A program made the translations under genes and the position numbers. This document shows positions 35,089 to 42,524 of a stretch of DNA of 64,000 bases, piece by piece. Positions within the stretch are counted from its first letter, which is position 1. Each line of letters starts with the position of its first letter. Source of the stretch: an uncultured Parabacteroides sp. GTDB taxonomy: Bacteria > Bacteroidota > Bacteroidia > Bacteroidales > Tannerellaceae. The notes beneath the pieces are model-generated. The model saw nothing but the letters and a program-made list of their open reading frames with translations, did not search any database and was not told the DNA's origin. The stretch lies in assembly GCA_937894065.1 (NCBI GenBank), contig CALCST010000018.1, forward strand, positions 1 to 64,000, read 5' to 3'.

Positions 35089-35937
35089 TTATTCGATATC
35101 AAGGTCTTTCCATTTACCGCCTACCAATTCTCTTGTCTTACGGAATCCGATTTCTGAGAGCAATTTCAGGACATCATTTCTTCCGTCGTTCACCAGATCA
35201 GGATAGTGGCTGTCTGAATTCACCATGATAGGAATTTCTCTTTTCAGTATTTCCTGGAAGAATAATTTGTTTGGATAAGTTTCTTTCTTGCGATTGAAAT
35301 TCTTTGTGTTGATTTCGATTATATAATTATGCTCGGCAATGAGATTCAATATTCGTTCAACATGATTGCGGAACCAATCCTCACTTATGCCGAAGCTGTC
35401 ACAGAATTTACTGTTCATATAAATCTTGTCCATATGGCCAATGATATCGAAGCCGCCGATTTCAATCATTTTCTCCATTGACGAGAAATAATGCTCAACT
35501 ATTTTGCGGACATCGCCGCCATAATATTGCTCAACATTGCCTTTGAATTCGGAAACGCTACCATCGATGCAGACCATATTCTCTTCTTTCAGCGGCAATC
35601 TGATTGGGAGGAAATGGATAGATGCGATTCTGTAGTCGAGAGGAAGATTCTGGAAATATGGAATTGCGGGATTATAGCTTTCGTCCAGATAGTCTATTTC
35701 CAGTCCGGTGTATATTTCAATCTCGCCTTTGTATTTGTTTTTCAGTCTGTCGATTTCAGCGATATATTCATCCATATCGGATGCCGACATATTCCAGAAA
35801 GTCTCAAAAGGCAGAGGTGAATGTGAAGAGAATCCGTATGCTCTGAATCCTTCCTTTATCGCAAATTTGATGAAATCTTCCGGGAAACTTCGTCCGTCGC
35901 AAAAATTACAGTGGCTATGAAAATTGCTTGGTTGCAT
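35089..35937 (-). CDS. PHP-domain phosphatase (histidinol-phosphatase type)
   Basis: This 282-residue protein of the HisJ/HisK-like PHP family has metal-binding His7 and His9 in NFHSHCNFCDG, then GFSSHSPLP, EIYTGLEIDYL, DIIGHMDKI, IIEINTKNFNRK and NSDSHYPD. These are the successive metal ligands of the trinuclear site. The usual reaction is histidinol phosphate to histidinol. ATG at 35937 is chosen: the PHP fold starts at once, and a perfect -7 box (35975-35968) leaves no room for the longer frame. The sialate esterase lies downstream in the same transcript. Confidence 0.85.
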   Translation of the reverse strand: MQPSNFHSHCNFCDGRSFPEDFIKFAIKEGFRAYGFSSHSPLPFETFWNMSASDMDEYIAEIDRLKNKYKGEIEIYTGLEIDYLDESYNPAIPYFQNLPLDYRIASIHFLPIRLPLKEENMVCIDGSVSEFKGNVEQYYGGDVRKIVEHYFSSMEKMIEIGGFDIIGHMDKIYMNSKFCDSFGISEDWFRNHVERILNLIAEHNYIIEINTKNFNRKKETYPNKLFFQEILKREIPIMVNSDSHYPDLVNDGRNDVLKLLSEIGFRKTRELVGGKWKDLDIE

Positions 35938-35967
35938 AAATATTAATTTGATTTTTGATTTTGTCTG

Positions 35968-35975
35968 CAAAAATA
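35968..35975 (-). promoter_or_regulatory. -7 box of the PHP phosphatase gene
   Basis: The minus strand reads TATTTTTG, an exact TAnnTTTG match, 30 bases before the chosen start. No TTTG at the right distance is seen upstream. Confidence 0.5.
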
Positions 35976-36043
35976 ATGAAAGCTTTGCCGAGCCGCATCC
36001 TGTTTTTATCAAAAAATAGTGAACCCTTAATGAAATAATTCAC

Positions 36044-36051
36044 TACTTTTG
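36044..36051 (+). promoter_or_regulatory. -7 box upstream of the coiled-coil gene
   Basis: TACTTTTG is an exact consensus match, about 130 bases before the start at 36183, implying a long leader. No clear -33 element. Confidence 0.45.
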
Positions 36052-36182
36052 CTGAAATTTTCGAATAATAAAAAAGCTTCGCAATATCAAATTAAAGGAA
36101 ACAGGATAAGATTCGATTAATTTTTCCGGCAATTTCATTTGCGAAACTTGAACAATATTTATAAACCAAAGAACAGATATTT

Positions 36183-36629
36183 ATGATAGATTTGAAATTA
36201 AAAACAATTTTTGCGAGATGGACAGAAGACAACAGGGTTAAAGCTATATATGCAGTTGGCGATGACGATATAAAAGAGACTCTTAATTATGATAGAGGAA
36301 GAGCCTTCTCAATGTTTAACGACAGATTGGACAACGAGGATTTTAACTATAGATTCCAGGAATATTATTCAGTGTTGAAAAAAGAAGCCGATGAACGCAA
36401 GGCTAATAGAAAGAAGCGAGTTCCAAAAGTGCCTGCAAACAGAATCGAGGAAATTGACAACAAGATAAAGGAATTGGAATCTCAGATTGCAAAACTAAGA
36501 ATTGAAAGAGAAAAAGAAGTTAATCTCTTGAATGAAAAAATGTTTAAAGAAGCAAGAAAGATGCTTGACAAGCTTTCGGAAGAACAGCGTATGTCGCTGC
36601 TGGAGACTATAATGAATGGAAATAGTTAA
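36183..36629 (+). CDS. coiled-coil hypothetical protein
   Basis: This 148-residue protein is highly charged. Residues about 85-125 (NRIEEIDNKIKELESQIAKLRIEREKEV) are a clear coiled coil, preceded by a basic patch (RKANRKKRVPKVP). The N-terminal part (IFARWTEDNRVKAIYAVGDDDI) is globular in look but unknown. It is cytosolic, without signal peptide. No family recognised. The downstream GH51-like gene starts about 36 bases later on the same strand. Confidence 0.6.
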   Translation: MIDLKLKTIFARWTEDNRVKAIYAVGDDDIKETLNYDRGRAFSMFNDRLDNEDFNYRFQEYYSVLKKEADERKANRKKRVPKVPANRIEEIDNKIKELESQIAKLRIEREKEVNLLNEKMFKEARKMLDKLSEEQRMSLLETIMNGNS

Positions 36630-36665
36630 GAGTCTTTTGATGTGAATTGTCGTTTGATATACTTA

Positions 36666-39167
36666 ATGACAATGAATGAATCGGGCATATACAAGGTTAT
36701 CGCATCTTCAATTTTATCATTGTTTCTTTTGTCCTGTAATCCGGAATATCCGTCATCTTCCGCCATTACAGTTGACATGGAAGCTATGATTATGCCTGTT
36801 GATTCGGACTTGTATGGCATCACGATAGAAGAGATTAATCACTCCGTTGACGGAGGACTTTATGCGGAAATGATTCAGAACAGGAGCTTCGAGGATGGAG
36901 TTCCGCCTCTGAATTGTCCGTATAATGTCAGAACAAATATGCTTATCACTCCAAATGGTTTCCAGATTCCATTCATGCGTCCTGATTCAGTTCCGGGCTG
37001 GAAACCGCTTTCTGTCTTTTCGAGAATATACTCGGATATGACTATGCCAATTAATGAATATAACAAGCGCTCGCTTTGTGTTTCGGCTGCGGTGGATTCT
37101 ATAAGCAAAAGTGCAGGAGTTGTGGCAACCGGATATTCCGGCTTGTCTGTGAGGAAAGGCAAGGAATATGACTTGTCGTTTTATGCAAGAAGCGCACTGA
37201 TGGCTGGAAGGAATATAAAAGTCTATCTGCAGGATTCGGTTAACAATATATTGAGTGATGTTTACACATTCAATCCTTCGCTGGAATGGAAGAAAAGGAA
37301 ACACACATTCACTGCCTCTGCAGACAATGACGGGGCAAGTTTGGTTTTCCGTACTGACAGTTCACAGATATTCTGGCTGGATGTGGTCTCTCTTTTCCCA
37401 AAGGAAACATGGAAAGGCAGACATAATGGACAAAGGGCAGACATAATGGAGGCAATATCTTATCTGAAGCCGCATTTCGTCCGCTTTCCCGGTGGAGCTT
37501 TTGTAGAAGGATATACAGCAGGAACTTATCCTGTCTGGAGTGAAACAGTTGGTCCGATTGAGAATCGCCGCCATTTCTGGTCGGTCTGGGAATATGGCAC
37601 GACTAATGGAATGGGATTCCATGAATATCTGCAGATGTGTGAGGATTTGGAAGCTGAGCCAATATATGTGGTGAACAGCGGTGTGACCAGTCAGAAACGA
37701 CGTCCGCGATATGAGGACATCACGCAAATGGGAAAAATGGTCCAGGAAACTCTCAATGCCATAGCTTATGCCAATCAGCCGGTAGATTCTACATATGGAG
37801 CTATGCGTGCGCGCAATGGACATCCTGCTCCGTTCGGACTGAAATATATCGAGATAGGAAGTGAGAATTATGGAACGGAATACACACGTCGTTTCCGCCT
37901 GTTCGAAGCTGCTATCAAGGAAGAATATCCGGAAATAACAGTCATAAGCAATAATGTGGACGAGAAGAAGAGCCGAGGCGACTGGTCCGACTTGCACTTT
38001 AATGGCGGAAGTTCTTTCTATTTGTCCAATTATCATAAGTTTGTCCCGTCGCTGAGCCTGCGAAGGGCAGGAGCATTGTTTGTCGGTGCTTTTGGCTATT
38101 TGGGTTCATCGGATGGTGGAACAATGGGCGCTGCGCTTTCGGAATCTGTGTTCCTTGCCGGAATTGAAAATAATCCGGGAACGATAAAGCGACTGGCATA
38201 TTCTCCGCTGTTGGGAAATGTGCATTATACGGGAGAATATGTTCCAGCTATTAGCTTCGATCAGTCTGATGTCTATCTTTCTCCTTCATATCATATGTAT
38301 AGCATGTTTGCGAGAAACAGAGGCAATTATTTGCTGAAATCGACAGTTGATACTTATGAACGCCCGATAGTCACAGCCGGATATGCCGGAGCATTTATGT
38401 TCGACAATAGCTATGACTTTGAGAATGTCCGCATAAATGATATCCCGGTGGATGGATGCAAGGTGCTGAGCGGAGAATGGACAGCCGGAAGCGGAGTGCT
38501 GAAAGCTGCGCCGAACAAATGGAATTATGTGCTTGTGGGCGATTCGTCATCATATGACTATACTTTCACTGCGAAAATCAGACGAAACAAAGGTAGTGGA
38601 ATGGTGGAATTGCATGTGCGCGACAACGGACTCACGGACGAGAACCGGGATTATATTGCTCTGGTGATTGGCAACAACAATAAGATTGAGCTTTATCATT
38701 GCTCGGGAAATATCCGTGATTCACTGGCCCAGGAAAAGGACTTTGTGGTTGAGAACAACAAATGGTATGACGTGGTTGTGGAATGCCGTGAGGAAAGAGT
38801 GAAATGCAGCATCGACGGAGAAAATATATTCGACACGTCAATGCATTCTGTTCCGTCGATAGTTTCGGTTGCCACTGTTGACACATTGTCGGAAGAACTT
38901 GTTCTGAAAGTGATAAACACAACTTGGCATGAAGAGAAGACAGATTTGAATTTCGCCGGCTTTACTGTGGCCGACGAAGTTTCGGTTACGGAATTGAAGG
39001 CTTTGCCCGAAAATCGGAACACAGCTTCGAAGCCGGATTTGGTGAAACCGAGGGAATTCAAGTATTATTTCCATCCTGCGGTGTCGAGGTCTTATGTGTT
39101 TCCGCCTAATTCCATATCAATACTGCGGATTCCTATAGTTGATTTTAAAGATTTGTCGTATTTTTGA
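36666..39167 (+). CDS. GH51-like alpha-L-arabinofuranosidase lipoprotein, nucleophile apparently replaced
   Basis: The 833-residue protein has a lipoprotein signal (ending LFLLSC). It also has GH51 landmarks: LYGITIEEINHSVDGGLYAEMIQNRSFED, GGAFVEGY, IYVVNSGV, and the acid/base Glu400 in EIGSENYG. In family members the nucleophile lies in a VGEYA-type strand; here the matching place reads FVGAFGYL, with Ala475 where Glu is expected. A carbohydrate-binding-like beta domain fills about 600-740. It may have lost hydrolysis or use another residue. ATG at 36666 is preferred to GTG at 36642 because the signal sequence follows directly. It was probably surface or periplasmic. Confidence 0.75.
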   Translation: MTMNESGIYKVIASSILSLFLLSCNPEYPSSSAITVDMEAMIMPVDSDLYGITIEEINHSVDGGLYAEMIQNRSFEDGVPPLNCPYNVRTNMLITPNGFQIPFMRPDSVPGWKPLSVFSRIYSDMTMPINEYNKRSLCVSAAVDSISKSAGVVATGYSGLSVRKGKEYDLSFYARSALMAGRNIKVYLQDSVNNILSDVYTFNPSLEWKKRKHTFTASADNDGASLVFRTDSSQIFWLDVVSLFPKETWKGRHNGQRADIMEAISYLKPHFVRFPGGAFVEGYTAGTYPVWSETVGPIENRRHFWSVWEYGTTNGMGFHEYLQMCEDLEAEPIYVVNSGVTSQKRRPRYEDITQMGKMVQETLNAIAYANQPVDSTYGAMRARNGHPAPFGLKYIEIGSENYGTEYTRRFRLFEAAIKEEYPEITVISNNVDEKKSRGDWSDLHFNGGSSFYLSNYHKFVPSLSLRRAGALFVGAFGYLGSSDGGTMGAALSESVFLAGIENNPGTIKRLAYSPLLGNVHYTGEYVPAISFDQSDVYLSPSYHMYSMFARNRGNYLLKSTVDTYERPIVTAGYAGAFMFDNSYDFENVRINDIPVDGCKVLSGEWTAGSGVLKAAPNKWNYVLVGDSSSYDYTFTAKIRRNKGSGMVELHVRDNGLTDENRDYIALVIGNNNKIELYHCSGNIRDSLAQEKDFVVENNKWYDVVVECREERVKCSIDGENIFDTSMHSVPSIVSVATVDTLSEELVLKVINTTWHEEKTDLNFAGFTVADEVSVTELKALPENRNTASKPDLVKPREFKYYFHPAVSRSYVFPPNSISILRIPIVDFKDLSYF

Positions 39168-39188
39168 GCAGATAAAAATTAAGGCGTT

Positions 39189-40526
39189 ATGAATTGTAAT
39201 AAAGTTTTGTCGCTTGTCACTTTCTGGATGCTGTGCATGTCTTTATCGGCACAATATTACACGGTGAAAGGTGGAAGCGGCACTCCATATATGATTGAAG
39301 ACAAGCCTAACAAGCTGAAAGTATATGTGGTCAACGGCGTTGAGAATGTGGAAATAAGCTATTCTGATCCGTCTAGTTCTGCGCATCAATGGTATAAATA
39401 CAAGACTAAGGCTCTTGAGGCGGAAAAGATTAGCAGCAGTCAGGCAGGAACAACTTCCACAATATCTCAGGTCGAGGACGGATGCGGATATTTCGTCTAT
39501 AAAGAAGGAGTTCTGACGGAATATGTCTGGATAATTGACTATGCGAAGCATCCTTTCAATGTCCAGTCCATAGAAGTGGAATCTGCGAAGAACGAATGTA
39601 GTGGCGCTGTCCGTGTTAAGGCAAATCCATCGGTTGACGAATTATATTATATGTCGCCCAACAATGGCTCGAAAGTGAGTATCAGCCGTGACATTTCCCT
39701 TTCTTTCAATGCTCTTGAGTGGAATGAACAGGACAGGATGTTCCGTGAAACTATCCGCACTCTGACCGGGAATGTGTTCAATAAAGATATTGACTCAGTT
39801 TATATTCCGACAGACTTTGAGCTGACTGGCGACCAGTTTGCCGCTCATTTCGGCAAGCAAGTCACAGTGGTGAGCGATGAGTTCAATCCAAAGGCAGTTC
39901 TGCTCCGTGCCGACACAACCATGGTTGTGGATGAAGTAGCCAATATGTCGAGTGCTCAGGCTGGCTTGTCTGCTCCTGTCACAATACGCTTCACAGCACA
40001 CACCAATGAGCCGATAGCATCAATATTCCAATGGAAGATTTATAAGAAGAAAGAAGGTGAGGAGAATGCCTTTGTATATTTCTCCGATCCGGAAGTTGAA
40101 TATACATTCACTGATTATGGAGATTATGTGGCTTCGATTGAGGTGAGTGATGCTAGTGGCACATGCTCTTCATATGAGGAAATATCTGTGTCAGTTGCAG
40201 AGTCTTTCCTTGATGTGCCAAATGCGTTCTCTCCGGGAACATCTCCGGGAGTGAATGACGAGTTCCGTGTGGTTTATAAATCCTTGGTGAAATTCTCATG
40301 CTGGATTTTCAACAGATGGGGACAATTGCTTTATCACTGGACTGACCCGGCTCAAGGATGGGACGGAAAGAAAGGTGGAAAATATGTTTCGCCCGGTGTC
40401 TATTTTTATGTTATAGAAGCTGAAGGCTCTGACGGAATCAAGTATAAGAAGAAAGGCGACATTAATATTCTTCGTCCTAAGACTATTGATGATCAGATTA
40501 ATCCTGATGAAGGAGGAGGAATATGA
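39189..40526 (+). CDS. secreted protein with T9SS/gliding-type C-terminal domain
   Basis: This 445-residue protein has a signal peptide (ends SLSAQ), beta-rich PKD/Ig-like regions and a C-terminal gliding-motility-associated domain. The landmarks are VPNAFSPGTSPGVNDEF, FNRWGQLLYHW, GWDGK and PGVYFYVIEAEG. This domain is the type B sorting signal of the type IX secretion system, so export across the outer membrane is inferred. Internal cysteines are few. It follows the GH51-like gene by 21 bases and was probably co-transcribed. The end is acidic and glycine-rich (PDEGGGI), beyond the usual domain end. Confidence 0.75.
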   Translation: MNCNKVLSLVTFWMLCMSLSAQYYTVKGGSGTPYMIEDKPNKLKVYVVNGVENVEISYSDPSSSAHQWYKYKTKALEAEKISSSQAGTTSTISQVEDGCGYFVYKEGVLTEYVWIIDYAKHPFNVQSIEVESAKNECSGAVRVKANPSVDELYYMSPNNGSKVSISRDISLSFNALEWNEQDRMFRETIRTLTGNVFNKDIDSVYIPTDFELTGDQFAAHFGKQVTVVSDEFNPKAVLLRADTTMVVDEVANMSSAQAGLSAPVTIRFTAHTNEPIASIFQWKIYKKKEGEENAFVYFSDPEVEYTFTDYGDYVASIEVSDASGTCSSYEEISVSVAESFLDVPNAFSPGTSPGVNDEFRVVYKSLVKFSCWIFNRWGQLLYHWTDPAQGWDGKKGGKYVSPGVYFYVIEAEGSDGIKYKKKGDINILRPKTIDDQINPDEGGGI

Positions 40527-40527
40527 T

Positions 40528-40599
40528 AAAGTGGACGAGGTTTCAGAGAAATACTTTTTACTTTATCCTTGTCAACTTGTTTTCTTGTCAACTCGTTAA
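40528..40599. repeat. GTTGACAAG-family intergenic repeat, copy 5
   Basis: AGTGGACGAGG on the left faces CTTGTCAACTTG and CTTGTCAACTCGTTAAC on the right. It is a shortened copy between the T9SS-type gene and the metal-efflux promoter. Confidence 0.6.
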
Positions 40600-40612
40600 C
40601 TAAATCTAAAGG

Positions 40613-40656
40613 CGAGTGTATATCAAAAACAAGATTATTATTTTGATATGCACTCG
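40613..40656. promoter_or_regulatory. 16-base palindrome overlapping the efflux promoter (candidate operator)
   Basis: CGAGTGTATATCAAAA (40613-40628) and TTTTGATATGCACTCG (40641-40656) are complementary at 15 of 16 positions around a 12-base spacer. The right arm contains the -33 TTTG. No T-run follows the right arm, so a terminator is less likely than a dimeric regulator's site. Confidence 0.5.
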
Positions 40657-40672
40657 TCTTTCACTATATTTG
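40642..40672 (+). promoter_or_regulatory. promoter of the metal-efflux operon
   Basis: TTTG (40642-40645), 19 bases, TATATTTG (40665-40672): both elements match the Bacteroidota consensus exactly. Transcription would start near 40680, 40 bases before the first start codon. Confidence 0.75.
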
Positions 40673-40719
40673 CGCCGAATGTGCGTGTGCACACCAATGT
40701 GCATCTCAAATTGATTATC

Positions 40720-41130
40720 ATGAGTAGAGAACAAATAGCAGTATATATAAGTTTGCTTGCCAGCGTATTGCTGTTGTTGTCGGTGATAGTGCCTCACCAT
40801 CATCATGATAATGGCATGCCTTGTTATCACTGGATTGCCAGTGATGCAGCCGATGAGCCTATGACTGAAGATTCCGAGCATCACGATTGTGGCTGCGTGG
40901 GACATAATCAAGCTTTGTCTCCGGCTTTGGAATATCATGCTGTTTCCGACCTTTATTTGATACCGCTCCTGGTATTGTTTAATTATATCAATCCTTTCAG
41001 CCTTATTGTCCCTTGTCTTACTCTTGATTTGGGAAAGGCTTTCTATGTCGAGTCCCTTTATGATTCTTGGATAATCAGAATATCGGGACTTCGTGCTCCT
41101 CCTGCTTTGATTTCCGGTCCGCAATGCTGA
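40720..41130 (+). CDS. small His-rich membrane protein of the efflux operon
   Basis: This 136-residue protein has an N-terminal hydrophobic segment (IAVYISLLASVLLLLSVIV) ending in HHHHD. A periplasmic-looking stretch rich in His, Cys and acid residues follows (EDSEHHDCGCVGHNQ), and then a second hydrophobic segment near residue 90. Similar small proteins precede Cus/Czc-like pumps in Bacteroides; the role may be metal sensing or buffering, inferred from composition and place. ATG at 40720 is chosen because the promoter's start point at about 40680 excludes nothing after it and the signal-like segment follows directly. Confidence 0.65.
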   Translation: MSREQIAVYISLLASVLLLLSVIVPHHHHDNGMPCYHWIASDAADEPMTEDSEHHDCGCVGHNQALSPALEYHAVSDLYLIPLLVLFNYINPFSLIVPCLTLDLGKAFYVESLYDSWIIRISGLRAPPALISGPQC

Positions 41131-41187
41131 TATTGATATTGGCGGACTGATGTTGAGTTGGTTAATATTTCAATAAAAAATTATCGA

Positions 41188-41237
41188 CTTTGAGGTCTGG
41201 CGGTGTGTGCCGGACTTCGGGCACTTTATTATCAAAG
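41188..41237 (+). promoter_or_regulatory. structured leader before the adaptor gene
   Basis: Two hairpins compete for the same bases: GTCTGGC with GCCGGAC (41195-41201, 41209-41215), and GTGCC with GGCAC (41207-41211, 41220-41224). An outer CTTTGA/TCAAAG pair (41188-41193, 41232-41237) closes the region just before the ATG at 41247. The layout could be a regulatory RNA; no riboswitch family is recognised. Confidence 0.3.
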
Positions 41238-41246
41238 CAAAACAAA

Positions 41247-42506
41247 ATGAAGAAAATATACTTATCATGGATACTGTTATCGTATCTGTTGTTTTCGTGT
41301 GCGGAAAACAAAAACTCTAATCACGACCATGAGCACGAACATTTGACTGAAGAACATCACGATCATGAGCATGAAGGTCATGACCACGAACACGAGGCTC
41401 ACGAGCACGAGCATGAACATGAACACGAAGAGCACGACCATGAGCACAGCCATGGCGAATCTGCAGAATCTCATGCTCACGACGACGAAATAAGTTTCAG
41501 CAAAGCAAAGGCTGAAGCTGCAGGTCTTAAAACAGAAGTAGTTGCCAAATCTGATTTCGTGGAAGTTATCAAGACTGCAGGAAAGGTGATGGCTGCACAG
41601 GGCACTGAATCTACATTGATTGCTACTGTGCCGGGTGTTGTGACATTGGGAAAATTGCCTTTTATCGACGGAACAATGGTTCAGAAAGGACAGAGCGTGC
41701 TTTCTCTCGTATCAAATTCCTTGTCTGACGGAGATGTGGCAGCGCGCGTCAGACATAATTATGAGAAAGCCAAGAAAGAATACGAAAGAATGAAAGGCTT
41801 GATTGGCGACAAGATTGTTTCGGCTAAGGATTTCGAGCAGGCAAAGCTGAATTATGAGAATGCCAAGATTGCTTATGACGCAATCGACGGAAAGCAGTCT
41901 GCCGGCGGTGTTTCTGTTGTTTCTCCAATTTCAGGTTATCTGAAGAATATAATGGTGAAGGAAGGAGATTATGTGACAGTGGGCCAGCCTTTGGCTACAA
42001 TTTCACAGACTCGCAGACTTCAGCTCAAGGCTGATGTTTCGGAGAAATATTATTCTTCTCTTCCTCTGATTAAGTCGGCAAATTTCAAGACTCCTTATGA
42101 TGATAAACTGTATAAGCTGGAAGAACTGGGTGGCCGCTTGCTTGGTTATGGAAAGTCATCAGACAGCAATTCATTCTATATTCCTGTGACATTCGAGTTC
42201 GACAACAAAGGAACAGTTATTCCGGGCTCATTTGTGGATATATATCTTCTGACATCTCCGGTGGCAGGAGTGATTTCAGTTCCACGTCAGTCATTGATTG
42301 AAGAACAAGGCTTGTATTTTGTCTATCTGAAAGTTCACGATGAAGCTTATAAGAAACAAGAAGTTTCAATCGGAGCAGACAATGGCGAAAGAGTCCGCAT
42401 CATTTCCGGTCTTAACGAAGGAGACGAAGTTGTGGTGAACGGAGCTTATCAGATAAAGCTTTCTTCTGCTTCAAATGCTATTCCTGCACATTCACACAGT
42501 CATTAA
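41247..42506 (+). CDS. RND efflux periplasmic adaptor with a long His-rich segment (CusB/CzcB-like)
   Basis: This 419-residue membrane-fusion lipoprotein (Cys18 in LLFSCAEN) bridges pump and outer-membrane channel. Residues 26-78 form an alternating His/Glu/Asp stretch with about 22 histidines, likely a metal-catching tail. Then come the adaptor parts: barrel/lipoyl halves (VPGVVTLGKLPFIDGTMVQKGQ ... VVSPISGYLKNIMVKEGDYVTVGQPL) split by a short alpha-hairpin (YEKAKKEYERMKGLI...). The C-terminal beta domain (VVVNGAYQIK) ends in HSHSH. Adaptor, pump and channel follow in order without gaps. Substrate may be Zn, Co, Cd or Cu/Ag. Confidence 0.88.
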   Translation: MKKIYLSWILLSYLLFSCAENKNSNHDHEHEHLTEEHHDHEHEGHDHEHEAHEHEHEHEHEEHDHEHSHGESAESHAHDDEISFSKAKAEAAGLKTEVVAKSDFVEVIKTAGKVMAAQGTESTLIATVPGVVTLGKLPFIDGTMVQKGQSVLSLVSNSLSDGDVAARVRHNYEKAKKEYERMKGLIGDKIVSAKDFEQAKLNYENAKIAYDAIDGKQSAGGVSVVSPISGYLKNIMVKEGDYVTVGQPLATISQTRRLQLKADVSEKYYSSLPLIKSANFKTPYDDKLYKLEELGGRLLGYGKSSDSNSFYIPVTFEFDNKGTVIPGSFVDIYLLTSPVAGVISVPRQSLIEEQGLYFVYLKVHDEAYKKQEVSIGADNGERVRIISGLNEGDEVVVNGAYQIKLSSASNAIPAHSHSH

Positions 42507-42524
42507 TAGGGAAAGGAGGAAATT

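Noticed and set aside
40606..41124. 172-codon minus-strand frame over the small His-rich protein
   Set aside because: The plus-strand gene has a perfect promoter and belongs to the efflux operon; the minus frame has no motifs.
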